64,000 nucleotides of DNA from Candidatus Avelusimicrobium gallinaceum (lineage in GTDB: Bacteria > Elusimicrobiota > Elusimicrobia > Elusimicrobiales > Elusimicrobiaceae), in contig CALUYH010000004.1 of assembly GCA_944324965.1 (NCBI GenBank), positions 1 to 64,000 on the forward strand, written 5' to 3'. The notes beneath the pieces are model-generated. The model saw only the letters and a program-made list of their open reading frames with translations, was not told where the DNA came from and made no database searches. Numbering within the stretch: position 1 is the first letter of the stretch; the number at the start of each line of letters is the position of its first letter. Shown one piece after another: positions 16,992 through 26,312 of this stretch. Both the position numbers and the translations under genes were made by a program.

Positions 16992-19900
16992 TTATTTAAA
17001 GCTCCAGGTACTGCCCAGGGTGTCTTCAATAAACTCCAGCAGGCCTTTGTGCAGCAAAATGCGTTTGTTGGTGCGGATGCGGTGGATTTTGCCCGGGTTT
17101 TCTTTGGAAGGCACTTCCAAAACCACCACGGTGGTGCCGCGGGTCATATCCAGGTAGCTTTTGAGTTTTTGCAAAGTGAGTTTGGAGCAATTGGCCGGAA
17201 TGCGGATGGTGAATTCCTTGGCGACGTTGGAAATCAAATCCGTTACGTTGTGGGCGTCTTTTAAATTCAGTTCTATGCGGGCGCTTTCGTCGTCCACGCG
17301 GATGTCCCCCACAAAGTTCAAAATGGCGTTGGGCGCTAATTTGTGGGATAAATTTTTGTAGGAACCCGCAAACGCGTTAACCATAATGGAACCGGTGCAA
17401 TCTTCTATCACCATTTGGGCCCATTCTTCCTTCTTTTTGTTTTGGCGTTTTTTAAACAAAGTGATAATGCCCAGCACATTCAGCCGCCCGCTGGCGCGTC
17501 CTTCCAGAATGTCAATGATGGGCGTGCAGTGCAGCTTGTCCAAGTACGGCTGGTATTTGGCCATCGGGTGCCCGCTGAAGAAAAGTCCCAGCACTTCTTT
17601 TTCGTAGTTCAGCAGTTCGCTTTGGGTCAGCGGTCTGGCCGTTACCGGGGCGCTTTTTTTGACGCTGAGCACGGCGGAAAAATCATCGCCGAACAGGTTG
17701 CCGGTGTTTTTTTCTTTTTCTTTGGCTACCAGGTGGGCCATATCCACGGCGTTGTCAATGTTGGCCAAAATGTTGGCGCGGGTGATTTTGGGGTCCTGGC
17801 CCGGGGCGGTGCTGTCCAGCGCGCCGGCTTTGGTTAAACTTTCAATGGTTTTTTTGTTGGCCTGGAACAAATCAATGCGGTTGCAAAAATCTTCCAGCGA
17901 TTTGTACGGACCGTTTTTTTCGCGTTCGTGCACGATGGACAAACAGCCTTCTTCGCCGGCGTTTTTGATGGCTTCCAGCGCGTAGCGGATGTATTCCTTG
18001 TCGCCGATTTTTTCCACGGAAAATTCCGGTTGGGATTTGTTGATATCCGGCGGCAGGGTTTCAAAACCCATACTGCGGGCTTCCCCCAAGTAGGTGACGA
18101 TTTTGTTTTCCTTGTCGTCTGCGCCGATGGCGTTGTGGCCGATTTCGTTGGTCAGCGCGGCGCACATAAATTCAATGGGGTAATTGGCTTTTAAATAGGC
18201 CGTTTGATACGACACCAACCCGTACGCAAACGAGTGCGATTTGTTGAACCCGTACCCGGCGAAGGCTTTCATCTGTTCGTAAATGTGGGTGGCGGTTTTT
18301 TCGGAAATGTGGTTTTTCAAACATCCGCCCACGAATTTTTTACCGAACTTTTCCATCACGTCCAGTTTCTTTTTACCCATGGCTTTGCGCAGGGTATCGG
18401 CTTCCCCGGGGGTGAAGCCGCCCAGACGTTTGGAAATTTCCATAATCTGTTCCTGGTACACCATACAACCGTAGGTGTCCTTCAATACGTCTTCCAACAA
18501 CGGGGTTTCGTAGACAATCTTTTCCTGCCCGTTTTTGCGGCGCACGAACATATCCATCATGCCCGATTCCATCGGGCCGGGGCGATACAGCGCCACCAAG
18601 GCCGATACGTCGCTGAATTTGGTGGGATGCAGCTTTTTGATCAGGTCGCGCATGCCGCCTCCTTCCAGCTGGAAGATCCCCAGCGTTTTGCAAGCGCAGA
18701 GCAAATCGTAGGTTTTTTTGTCGTCTAACGGGATTTTGTTGATGTCAAAATTGGGGTCGTGGCGGGCGCGAATCATCTTTTCGGCGTTATCAATAACCGT
18801 TAACGTGCGCAGACCCAGAAAGTCCATTTTCAGCAACCCCAGGTTGGAGCAGGGTTCACCTTCAAACTGGGTGGTAATGGCGTCGCGCGCGCCGCGGGCC
18901 AGCGGCACGTATTCCGATACGGCCTCTTTGGTAATCAGCACGCCGGCCGCGTGAATGCCCGTGTGGCGTTTTAAACCTTCCAGCTTGCGCGCCATTTCAA
19001 ACAGGCGTTTGCTTTGGGGGTTCTTTTCTACCTCGTTTTTCAGTTCGTTGATTTCCAACGCTTTTTCCAACGTCATTTTGGGATCGTTGGGAATCATTTT
19101 GGCGATGCGGTTGGCTTCGGCCACCGGGATGTCCATCGCGCGGGCCACGTCTTTTAACACCAGTTTGGCTTTCATCGTGCCGAACGTGATGATTTGCGAT
19201 ACTTTATCGTGCCCGTATTTGTGGCGCACGTAGTCAATCACGCGTTCGCGCCCGGCGTCGGACATATCAATATCCAAATCCGGCATGCTCACGCGGTCCG
19301 GGTTCAAAAAGCGTTCAAACAACAGTTTGTTTTGAATGGGGTCCACGCGCGTAATATCCAGGCTGTACGCCACCAGCGAGCCGGCGCCCGAACCGCGGCC
19401 GGGCCCTATCGGAATGCCGTTGGCGCGGGCCCAGTTGATGAAGTCCTGCACGATGAGGAAGTAGCAGTCAAACCCCATGGTGATGATGACGTTAAATTCG
19501 TATTCCAGCTGCTTCCAATAGTTATCCGGCACGTGGCCGTTCATTTTTTTGGTCAGGCCCTTGCGGCACAAATCTTTAAAGTATTCGGCCGAGTTGGGAA
19601 ACTCGGGCGGAATATCAAATTTAGGCAAAATAAACCCGTGCTTGGGAAATTCCAAATTGCACTTTTCGGCAATTTCCAGCGTGTTGGTGCAGGCTTCGGG
19701 CGTGTGGGAAAAAAGGGCGCACATTTCTTCGGGCGATTTGAAATACAGCTCGTGGGACATTTTCATCCGTTTCGGGTCGTTAAGCGTCTTTCCCGTGGCG
19801 ATGCACACGTGTACGTCGTGCGCTTCCCAATCTTCTTTCTTTTCGTAGTGGCAGTCGTTGGTGGCCACCACGGGGATGCCGGTGCGTTTGGCCACGTCCT

Positions 19901-20483
19901 TTAAAAGGGGCAGCGCTTCTATTTCTTCGCGGATGCCGTGGTCCATCAGCTCAATGTAGTAATTGCCTTTGCCGAAGATGTCCTCGTATTCTTTGGCCAG
20001 CTGGCAGGCTTTTTCAAAGCCGCCTTCTTCGCGCACGTATTGGGACAAAAAGCCTTTCAAACAGCCCGACAGGCACAACAGCCCGCCGCTGTGCTGGGCC
20101 AGGATTTCTTTGTCTATGCGGGGGTGATAGTAATAGCCGTCCACCCACGCCATAGAGTTCAGCTTCATCAGGTTTAAATAGCCTTCGTGGTTGCGGACCA
20201 AAATCGTCAGGTGCCCGGTGCGGGATTTGTCTTTTTCGTTGTATTTGCCTTCGGTGATGTAGAACTCGCAGCCGATGATGGGCTTAATGCCGGCGGCGCG
20301 GGCCGAATCGTAAAAGTCCAGCGCGCCGTACATGTTGCCGTGGTCGGTGATGGCCATGGCCGGAATGCCTTGGGCCGCCAAACCTTGCAAAAAGGGGGAA
20401 GGTTTGTGGTTGTTGGAGATGCGCAGCATACCGTCCAACAGGGAGTATTCCGTATGGTTGTGCAGTTGTACAAATTGAGGCAT
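16992..20483 (-). CDS. dnaE: DNA polymerase III alpha subunit
   Basis: The replicative polymerase catalytic subunit, 1163 residues, DnaE type. N-terminal PHP domain (HNHTEYSLLDGML, AITDHGNMYGA), polymerase core with GPGRGSGAGSLVAY (about 360) and the catalytic triad segment PDLDIDMSD (about 400-405), fingers, a tandem HhH region, and a C-terminal OB fold and tail. No DnaQ-type exonuclease insertion, so it is not PolC. AAGGA lies 10 bases before the ATG. Convergent with nothing; divergent from the Nudix gene across 79 bases. Confidence 0.97.
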   Translation of the reverse strand: MPQFVQLHNHTEYSLLDGMLRISNNHKPSPFLQGLAAQGIPAMAITDHGNMYGALDFYDSARAAGIKPIIGCEFYITEGKYNEKDKSRTGHLTILVRNHEGYLNLMKLNSMAWVDGYYYHPRIDKEILAQHSGGLLCLSGCLKGFLSQYVREEGGFEKACQLAKEYEDIFGKGNYYIELMDHGIREEIEALPLLKDVAKRTGIPVVATNDCHYEKKEDWEAHDVHVCIATGKTLNDPKRMKMSHELYFKSPEEMCALFSHTPEACTNTLEIAEKCNLEFPKHGFILPKFDIPPEFPNSAEYFKDLCRKGLTKKMNGHVPDNYWKQLEYEFNVIITMGFDCYFLIVQDFINWARANGIPIGPGRGSGAGSLVAYSLDITRVDPIQNKLLFERFLNPDRVSMPDLDIDMSDAGRERVIDYVRHKYGHDKVSQIITFGTMKAKLVLKDVARAMDIPVAEANRIAKMIPNDPKMTLEKALEINELKNEVEKNPQSKRLFEMARKLEGLKRHTGIHAAGVLITKEAVSEYVPLARGARDAITTQFEGEPCSNLGLLKMDFLGLRTLTVIDNAEKMIRARHDPNFDINKIPLDDKKTYDLLCACKTLGIFQLEGGGMRDLIKKLHPTKFSDVSALVALYRPGPMESGMMDMFVRRKNGQEKIVYETPLLEDVLKDTYGCMVYQEQIMEISKRLGGFTPGEADTLRKAMGKKKLDVMEKFGKKFVGGCLKNHISEKTATHIYEQMKAFAGYGFNKSHSFAYGLVSYQTAYLKANYPIEFMCAALTNEIGHNAIGADDKENKIVTYLGEARSMGFETLPPDINKSQPEFSVEKIGDKEYIRYALEAIKNAGEEGCLSIVHEREKNGPYKSLEDFCNRIDLFQANKKTIESLTKAGALDSTAPGQDPKITRANILANIDNAVDMAHLVAKEKEKNTGNLFGDDFSAVLSVKKSAPVTARPLTQSELLNYEKEVLGLFFSGHPMAKYQPYLDKLHCTPIIDILEGRASGRLNVLGIITLFKKRQNKKKEEWAQMVIEDCTGSIMVNAFAGSYKNLSHKLAPNAILNFVGDIRVDDESARIELNLKDAHNVTDLISNVAKEFTIRIPANCSKLTLQKLKSYLDMTRGTTVVVLEVPSKENPGKIHRIRTNKRILLHKGLLEFIEDTLGSTWSFK

Positions 20484-20548
20484 AAAACGAAATCCTTACA
20501 AGGTTGCTGGGCGCGGCGGCCGCGCGGGACCGGGAAGGTCCAAAATGT

Positions 20549-20562
20549 TATAAGATGTATAT
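20549..20562 (+). promoter_or_regulatory. Promoter of the Nudix gene, very short or no leader
   Basis: TGT-TATAAG (20546-20554), 8 bases, then ATG at 20563; no ribosome site. Confidence 0.45.
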
Positions 20563-21105
20563 ATGAAACATTATAGTAAATTAAAAGAAACAAAAATTTC
20601 TTCCAAAACGCTCTATCGCGGCGTGCTGGGGGTAAAGCTGGACGAGGTAAAATTGCTGAACGGCCGTACCTCTACGCGCCTGTATTTTGACCACCGCGGC
20701 GCCAGCGGCATTTTGCCGGTGGAAGACGGTTGTGTGTACCTGGTGCAGCAATACCGCTACCCCATTCACCAGGCCACGTGGGAAATTCCGGCCGGCAAGC
20801 GCGAAAAAGGGCAAACCTTTTTGGCCTGCGCCAAGGCGGAACTCAAGCAGGAAACGGGGCTGACGGCCAAATCGCTGAAAGAAATTCTGGTGTTTCACCC
20901 GTGCAATGCGTTTTCCAACGAGGAACAGCACCTCTATCTGGCCACGGGCTTAACGCGCGGCAAGGACCAGCCGGACGAAGACGAATTTTTAAATTTGCAA
21001 AAATTTCCGCTGGAAAAAGCCTATAAGATGATAGAAAAGGGGGAAATCACCGACGCCAAAACGATTATCACCCTGCAGTGGTACCGTATCCACGGCAAAA
21101 ATTAG
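20563..21105 (+). CDS. Nudix hydrolase, ADP-ribose pyrophosphatase type
   Basis: 180 residues. The Nudix box is GKREKGQTFLACAKAELKQE followed by TGL, preceded by IPA as in ADP-ribose pyrophosphatases (NudF/YqkG), with FSNEEQHLYLATGL downstream as in that family. Compared with GX5EX7REUXEEXGU, three charged positions are changed (E to Q, R to A, E to Q), while two Glu remain, so metal binding may be weakened. The likely reaction is ADP-ribose to AMP plus ribose-5-phosphate. The stop overlaps by three bases the stop of the convergent thermonuclease gene. Confidence 0.85.
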   Translation: MKHYSKLKETKISSKTLYRGVLGVKLDEVKLLNGRTSTRLYFDHRGASGILPVEDGCVYLVQQYRYPIHQATWEIPAGKREKGQTFLACAKAELKQETGLTAKSLKEILVFHPCNAFSNEEQHLYLATGLTRGKDQPDEDEFLNLQKFPLEKAYKMIEKGEITDAKTIITLQWYRIHGKN

Positions 21106-21599
21106 TTCCAGCTTTTTTTGGTCCCGCCTTCATAGGCATAGCCCAAGCCGTGGCGGATGAGCTCTTCGGCCAAATCCTGCCCGCCGGCATTGGTTACGCC
21201 GCAGAGCAGGCGGAAGTATTTATCCCGCCCGCAATCCGTCAGGGTGATGGGTTTTTGGGACAGAAATGCTTTGGTAAAAGCCTTGGCCTCTTGGGCCAGG
21301 GCTTTTTCTTTGGCGGATTTTCCTTTTATTTCCGGGCAATCCACGCCGCGCACGCGCACGGGTACTTTTTCGCAGTACACGGCCAGGGAGCAGTTTAAAT
21401 TGATTTTAAACGTGTCCCCGTCGTAGATGGACGCAACGGACACGTTGCGCAGCAGGTCGCCGTCTTCCACGGGGCCGGTTTGGGTAAGCGGTTTGCCCCG
21501 CTGCTGCAGGAAAAACAGCACGCACGCCGCAATCACCGACGCCCAAAATTTGGCGCGGCGGTTTAAACGCAGGGTGTTTTTTCGTCTTCTTCGGGTCAT
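21102..21599 (-). CDS. Membrane-anchored thermonuclease (SNase family)
   Basis: 165 residues: a basic N-terminus (MTRRRRKN), one hydrophobic segment ASVIAACVLFFL, then an SNase OB-fold domain with ASIYDGDTFKINL, VPVRVRGVDCPEIKGK and the C-terminal GLGYAYEGGTKKSW. The Asp and Arg positions of the staphylococcal nuclease active site (DGDTF, RVRGVD, and the later DKYFRLLCGV Arg) are present. Ca-dependent DNA/RNA cleavage at the periplasmic face is expected. Start at 21599 comes from the TAATATG junction with the upstream gene. Confidence 0.85.
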   Translation of the reverse strand: MTRRRRKNTLRLNRRAKFWASVIAACVLFFLQQRGKPLTQTGPVEDGDLLRNVSVASIYDGDTFKINLNCSLAVYCEKVPVRVRGVDCPEIKGKSAKEKALAQEAKAFTKAFLSQKPITLTDCGRDKYFRLLCGVTNAGGQDLAEELIRHGLGYAYEGGTKKSWN

Positions 21600-21600
21600 A

Positions 21601-22491
21601 TTACAGGCACGGCAGCCACACACGCAGGGCGGCCGGTTCCACGGCAATGTCCAGCCGGTCTTGTGTTTTGCGGGGTTCGCCGTCTATGTGGTAGACGATT
21701 TCGCCGGGTTGGATAATGCGCGCCTGTTTGACCCGTTTGGTTTGCGTAATGCCGAACGGGCGCCAATGGTCCGTAAAGAACGACGGTGCCGCCAGCGCGA
21801 GCTTCCATTTGGGGGCGTCGGCCACGGCTACCATATCCAGTTCGCCGTCGGTCAGGCTGGCTTCGGGCGCGATTTTAAAGTTGCTTCCGTACTGGCGGCC
21901 GTTGGCAAACACCAAGGTCAGCGGTTCCATAAATTCTTCCGGCTGGCCGTCCGTTTGCACGCGCAGCATATGCGGTTTGTAGGTAAACGCCGTTTTGGCG
22001 CCGATTTTAAAATACGGCCACATTCCGCGCGCGCCGTTTTTGCCCTGTTCCATAAACTGCCAGGCAATGTCGGCCTCTATGCCGACGCCGGCCAGATTTA
22101 AAAAGAGTTCCCCGTTAATTCGTCCGACGTCGCACATCGTGGGGCGCGGTTTTTGCAGGCGGGCCAGTGCTTCGGGCACCAAAAGCGGCATGCCCAGTTC
22201 CCTCGCAAACCCGTTGCCCGAGCCGTGGGGAATGACCGCCAGGGCTGTAGCGGTGCCCACCAGGCCGCGGGCGGTTTCGTTGATGGTGCCGTCGCCGCCG
22301 ATGGCCACGGCCGCGTCGCAGCCTTGCTGGGCGGCTTCGCGGGCCAGTTCCGTGGCGTGGCCGGGGGCTTGGGTCAGGCGCATATCCGCCCCGGGAAAGT
22401 TGAGCTGTATGGCCGCGGCCAGCGCGGAAATTTTGTCCGTGTTTCCGTTTAATTTGCCGCTGTGCGGATTTAAAATAAAGCGAAGTTTCAT
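21601..22491 (-). CDS. Diacylglycerol kinase-like lipid kinase (YegS/DgkB family)
   Basis: 296 residues with the DAGK catalytic fold: FILNPHSGK at the start, AIGGDGTINETARGL (the GGDGT nucleotide motif, about residues 70-84), AVIPHGSGNGFARELG, and a C-terminal beta-sandwich ending in VEPAALRVWLPCL. It probably phosphorylates diacylglycerol or a related lipid at the inner membrane surface. It overlaps the preceding membrane protein gene (ATGA) and is coupled by TAATATG to the thermonuclease gene, so all three share an mRNA. Confidence 0.88.
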   Translation of the reverse strand: MKLRFILNPHSGKLNGNTDKISALAAAIQLNFPGADMRLTQAPGHATELAREAAQQGCDAAVAIGGDGTINETARGLVGTATALAVIPHGSGNGFARELGMPLLVPEALARLQKPRPTMCDVGRINGELFLNLAGVGIEADIAWQFMEQGKNGARGMWPYFKIGAKTAFTYKPHMLRVQTDGQPEEFMEPLTLVFANGRQYGSNFKIAPEASLTDGELDMVAVADAPKWKLALAAPSFFTDHWRPFGITQTKRVKQARIIQPGEIVYHIDGEPRKTQDRLDIAVEPAALRVWLPCL

Positions 22492-22835
22492 AATTTGCTC
22501 ACCTGGTCCTTGTTTTGCAGGGCGGAGGGATTTTCCCGCAGGGCGTCGTAAATCCGTTCGGCTTTGAGCAGGCCGTTGCCGGTGCCCGCCAGCTTGGCGC
22601 CTACGCTTAACACAAAGGCCATAAATACCGCAAAAAGCAGCAAATTAATGACCTGGGAAATGCTTTTCATCGGCACCAATACGGGGCCGTACGCCGTGTT
22701 TAACTGCATATCGGCCAGTTGAACAATGGGCATGACGGCGTTGCCGCCGGCAAATACTTTGTACATACCGATTAACGCAAAAAACGCCAGCAAAAGCCCG
22801 GCGCAAATCAGCAAATAACCAAAAATTTTATTCAT
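22488..22835 (-). CDS. Small membrane protein of unknown function
   Basis: 115 residues with an N-terminal hydrophobic segment (YLLICAGLLLAFFALIGMY) and a second one (INLLLFAVFMAFVLSVGAKLA) separated by a ~40-residue loop, then a cytosolic tail ending QNKDQVSKL. I do not recognise a named family. Start at 22835 has AAAGGAG in front; the longer frame has not. The -10 TATAAT at 22860-22855 lies over the stop codon of the upstream HAD gene, giving this three-gene group its own promoter. Confidence 0.78.
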   Translation of the reverse strand: MNKIFGYLLICAGLLLAFFALIGMYKVFAGGNAVMPIVQLADMQLNTAYGPVLVPMKSISQVINLLLFAVFMAFVLSVGAKLAGTGNGLLKAERIYDALRENPSALQNKDQVSKL

Positions 22836-22854
22836 AGAAAAACGCTCCTTTCCC

Positions 22855-22860
22855 ATTATA
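22855..22860 (-). promoter_or_regulatory. -10 box overlapping the HAD gene stop
   Basis: TATAAT on the minus strand contains the TAA stop of the upstream gene; 19 bases separate it from the next ATG, with GGAAAGGAG between. Confidence 0.45.
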
Positions 22861-23554
22861 ACAAAACAGGCAGCAAGTCCGGCAACGCGGCAATTTTCAG
22901 GTAGGCCGGTTGTTCGGGCTCGTCGCTTTCTTCGTGCTTCCAGTTGCACGCACAGGGCAAATACGCGGCCTGCGCGCCGGCTTCCATCGCCGGGAAAACG
23001 TCGGACTTGAGCGAATTGCCCACCATCAGCACTTCGGCCGGTTTGGCCCCCAACCGCACAAACAGCGCGCGGTAGGCGGCGGGCGTTTTCTCGCTGACGA
23101 TTTCCACATGGTTAAAAAGCGGCAGCAGCCCGGAATTTTTTAATTTGCGTTCCTGGTCCAACAAATCCCCTTTGGTAATCACGGACAAATGATACTTGCC
23201 GGCCAGTTTTTCCAAGGTGGAGCGCACCCCGGGCAGCAGTTCCACCGGGTGCAGGATGAGCTCCCGGCCGATGCGCAAAATTTTCTGCACGGCGGGCGCC
23301 GCCTGCTCGGGCGGCACAATTTGCAGGGCCGTTTGCACCATAGAAAGCATAAAACTTTTGGCCCCGTAACCGAAAACGGCCAAATTGTCCATTTCGGTGT
23401 TAAACAGCGCCTCTATGGCTTGCGCGGGCGGCATTCGGCCTGCCGCCAGGCGGGCAAATTGTTGTTCGGCTTGGCGGTAAAATTCTTCGTTTTTCCATAA
23501 CGTATCGTCCGCGTCAAAGCACACATAGCGGACGTTTGCAGCGTGAATCGGCAT
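22856..23554 (-). CDS. HAD-superfamily phosphatase
   Basis: 232 residues. HAD motif I DADDTLW near the N-terminus (two Asp four apart in D-x-D-x-T), a helical cap, motif II in SVITKGD, motif III Lys in VSEKTPAAY and motif IV in VLMVGNSLKSDVFPAMEAG, giving a complete active site. FDADDTLWxNE resembles the YjjG/PhnX-like group acting on small phosphoesters. Start at 23554 from CAGGAGTG; the extension to 23653 runs into the alaS promoter and is rejected. Divergent from alaS. Confidence 0.87.
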   Translation of the reverse strand: MPIHAANVRYVCFDADDTLWKNEEFYRQAEQQFARLAAGRMPPAQAIEALFNTEMDNLAVFGYGAKSFMLSMVQTALQIVPPEQAAPAVQKILRIGRELILHPVELLPGVRSTLEKLAGKYHLSVITKGDLLDQERKLKNSGLLPLFNHVEIVSEKTPAAYRALFVRLGAKPAEVLMVGNSLKSDVFPAMEAGAQAAYLPCACNWKHEESDEPEQPAYLKIAALPDLLPVLL

Positions 23555-23595
23555 GGCCACTCCTGCGGGCGGCGCGCGGAGCGTCCCCCGTATTT

Positions 23596-23603
23596 GATAT
23601 ACT
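23596..23603 (+). promoter_or_regulatory. alaS promoter -10
   Basis: Extended -10 TGATATACT, 36 bases before the ATG; AAGGT serves as ribosome site. Confidence 0.5.
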
Positions 23604-23639
23604 TTATTATATATGTTTATTTGGTAACAAGAAGGTTTT

Positions 23640-26252
23640 ATGAAAACAAGCACAGAAATTAGAAACGGTTATCTCCAATTTTTCCATTCCAAAGGGCTGC
23701 CGATTATCGCCTCCAGCTCGCTGATTCCGCACTCGGACCCGACGCTGTTGTTTACTTCGGCCGGTATGGTGCAGTTTAAGGCCAACCTGCTGGGGATTGA
23801 TAACTCCCTCAAAAACGCCACCACCTGCCAAAAATGCGTGCGCACCACGGATATTGACAGCGTGGGTTTTACCGAACGGCATTTAACGTTTTTTGAAATG
23901 CTGGGCAACTTTTCGTTCGGCGATTATTTTAAAAAAGAAGCCATTGATTGGGCCTGGGAATACCTGACCAAAGTGCTGGGTATGCCGGCCGACAAACTCT
24001 ACGTCAGCATTTACAAAGGCGGCATTGCCCCGCGCGACGCCGAAGCGTACGAAGAATGGCTGAAATACGTGCCGGCCGAACGCATTTTTGAATTGGACGA
24101 AGCCGACAACTTCTGGACGATGGGCCCCACCGGCCCGTGCGGCCCGTGCACCGAAATTTATTACGATTTCGGTCCCAACGGCTGCAAAAATCCGCATTGC
24201 GACATTACGTGCAACTGCGGGCGCTTTGTGGAAATTTGGAACATCGTGTTTGAAAGCTACAACCGCCAGGAAGACGGCACCTTTAAACCCCTGCCGCACA
24301 ACAACATTGATACGGGCATGGGCCTGGAACGCTTGTGCATGGCGGTGCAAGGGGCCAAAAACGTGTTTGAAACGGACCTGTTCGCCCCGCTGATCCGCCA
24401 GGCGCAAAAAGATTTGCACATCCAGGGCAAAACCAAAGAAGAAGTTTCCGCCCTGCGCATTATTGCGGACCATGTACGCAGCTCCAGCTTTTTGATTGCC
24501 GAAGGCATTTTGCCTTCCAACGAAGGCCGCGGCTACATCTTGCGCCGCTTAATCCGCCGCGCCGCGCGCTACGCCAAACTGATGGGGAACGATAAACCCT
24601 ACCTCTACACGCTGGTGCCGGTCGTGCAGCAGATTTTTGCGGGCCTGTACCCGGAAATTGACAAAAACATGTCCCACATTCAGGACGTGTTAAAGCAGGA
24701 AGAAACCACCTTCTTAAAAACGCTGGTCACCGGCGAGGAAAAACTCTCGGCTCTGCTGGCTTCCTGCGGCAAAACCTTGCCCGGCGAAGAAGCCTTCCAC
24801 CTGCACGAAACGTTCGGTTTCCCGCTGGAATTGACGCGCGAAATCGCCGCCGCCAAGGGCGTGACCGTGGACGAAAAGGGCTACGAAAAAGCCAAAACGT
24901 CTGCCCAGGCCAAAAGCCGCTCGTACGCGGATGAATTCAGCAAAGAAAAAGCGATGATGATGCAAAAGCTGGAAAACGGCTACCCCGCCACGCATTTTAC
25001 CGGCTACGAAACCTTGCAGGACCAGGCCGAAGTGCTGGCGTTACTCAACGACAAATTTGAACCGACGGATGCAATTTGCGGCGAAGGGTATGCAGTGTTT
25101 AACCAGACGCCCTTTTATGCCGAATCGGGCGGCCAGGTGGGTGATAAAGGCGTCATCCTGGCGGGTGGCAAAGAAGCGGCCCGCGTGGAAGACGTGCAAA
25201 AACCGCTGGGCAAAGTGTACGTGCACAAGGTAAACGGTACGCTTAAAAAAGGCGAAAAAGTCACCCTGTCGGTGGACGCGGCCCTGCGCAAACGCTGCAT
25301 GGCCAACCACAGCGCCATCCACTTGGTCAACGCGGCCCTGCGCCAGGTGTTCGGTACGTCCGTGCACCAGAGCGGGTCTTACGTGTCGCCGGAGCGTTTC
25401 CGCTTTGACTATACGCTTTCCAAAACCCCGTCGGCCGAAGAATTGAACCGCGCGTGGGCGATTGCCAACCAGGCGGCCGAAGCGGCCCTGCCCGTTACGT
25501 GCCAGGTGCGCCCGCTGAAAGACGCCGAAAAATTAGGTGCCGTTACGCTGTTGGGCGAAACATACGCCGACCCGGCCCGCTTTGTGCTGATGGGCGGCGA
25601 TTTTGACCACCCGGAACAAAAATACAGCCTGGAATTGTGCGCCGGTACGCACGTGAAGAACACGTCCGAAGTCATCACCGTCCTGGTGCTGAAAGAAGGC
25701 TCCGTGTCTGCGGGCGTGCGCCGTATTGAAGGCGTGGCCGGTTATGCCGCGCTGGACTATTTAAAGAACGTCAACCGCCAGGCCGACGAATTGGCCGGGC
25801 GCTTGGAAGTGCCGGCCAAAGACGTGTTTACCCGCGTGAGTGCGATTATGGACGAGCTGAAAGAAGTCAAACGCCGCTATACGCAATTCCGCGAAAAAGC
25901 ACTGGCGGCCGGCGGCATGGACGAAATTTCGTTCACGATGAAAAACGGCTCCGTGCTGGTGCTGCGCCGGGCGGACGGTGCCGAACCCAAAGAACTGCGC
26001 ACCATTGCCGATACAGTGGCCCAAAAGCACAAACAGGCGTTGGTTATTGTTACGTGCGATAAAGACGGCAAACGCTCGTTTGTGGTCAAGATGGCGGGCA
26101 AACTGCCCAATGTGAACGCGGTGACCGTGGCTAAACAAATCGCGGCGGACCTGAACGGCCGCGCCGGCGGTCGGCCCGATTTTGCCCAGGGCGGCGGCGA
26201 AGCCAAGCGCCCGTGGCAGGATGTCATCGGCCAACTGAAAGACACGCTGTAA
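23640..26252 (+). CDS. alaS: Alanyl-tRNA synthetase
   Basis: 870 residues, the usual size. Class II catalytic core at the N-terminus (FTSAGMVQFKANLLG, ATTCQKCVRTTDID, MGPTGPCGPCTEIYYDFG, NIDTGMGLERL), a tRNA-binding helical domain, then an editing domain with HSAIHLVNAALRQV (the HxxxH-like pair; here H-S-A-I-H) and CAGTHVKNT, and a DHHA1-type C-terminal domain ending KRPWQDVIGQLKD. It charges tRNA-Ala and hydrolyses mischarged Ser- and Gly-tRNA. A second Zn-knuckle-like Cys set (CKNPHCDITCNCG) sits in the core. Monocistronic. Confidence 0.98.
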   Translation: MKTSTEIRNGYLQFFHSKGLPIIASSSLIPHSDPTLLFTSAGMVQFKANLLGIDNSLKNATTCQKCVRTTDIDSVGFTERHLTFFEMLGNFSFGDYFKKEAIDWAWEYLTKVLGMPADKLYVSIYKGGIAPRDAEAYEEWLKYVPAERIFELDEADNFWTMGPTGPCGPCTEIYYDFGPNGCKNPHCDITCNCGRFVEIWNIVFESYNRQEDGTFKPLPHNNIDTGMGLERLCMAVQGAKNVFETDLFAPLIRQAQKDLHIQGKTKEEVSALRIIADHVRSSSFLIAEGILPSNEGRGYILRRLIRRAARYAKLMGNDKPYLYTLVPVVQQIFAGLYPEIDKNMSHIQDVLKQEETTFLKTLVTGEEKLSALLASCGKTLPGEEAFHLHETFGFPLELTREIAAAKGVTVDEKGYEKAKTSAQAKSRSYADEFSKEKAMMMQKLENGYPATHFTGYETLQDQAEVLALLNDKFEPTDAICGEGYAVFNQTPFYAESGGQVGDKGVILAGGKEAARVEDVQKPLGKVYVHKVNGTLKKGEKVTLSVDAALRKRCMANHSAIHLVNAALRQVFGTSVHQSGSYVSPERFRFDYTLSKTPSAEELNRAWAIANQAAEAALPVTCQVRPLKDAEKLGAVTLLGETYADPARFVLMGGDFDHPEQKYSLELCAGTHVKNTSEVITVLVLKEGSVSAGVRRIEGVAGYAALDYLKNVNRQADELAGRLEVPAKDVFTRVSAIMDELKEVKRRYTQFREKALAAGGMDEISFTMKNGSVLVLRRADGAEPKELRTIADTVAQKHKQALVIVTCDKDGKRSFVVKMAGKLPNVNAVTVAKQIAADLNGRAGGRPDFAQGGGEAKRPWQDVIGQLKDTL

Positions 26253-26266
26253 TTTACGCAGAAACT

Positions 26267-26300
26267 AAAAAACGCCCCGGGTTGCCCCGGGGCGTTTTTT
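26267..26300. terminator. Bidirectional terminator after alaS
   Basis: AAAAAACGCCCCGGG, short loop, CCCGGGGCGTTTTTT; also serves the convergent lipoprotein gene. Confidence 0.92.
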
Positions 26301-26312
26301 GTCGGATAAAAT

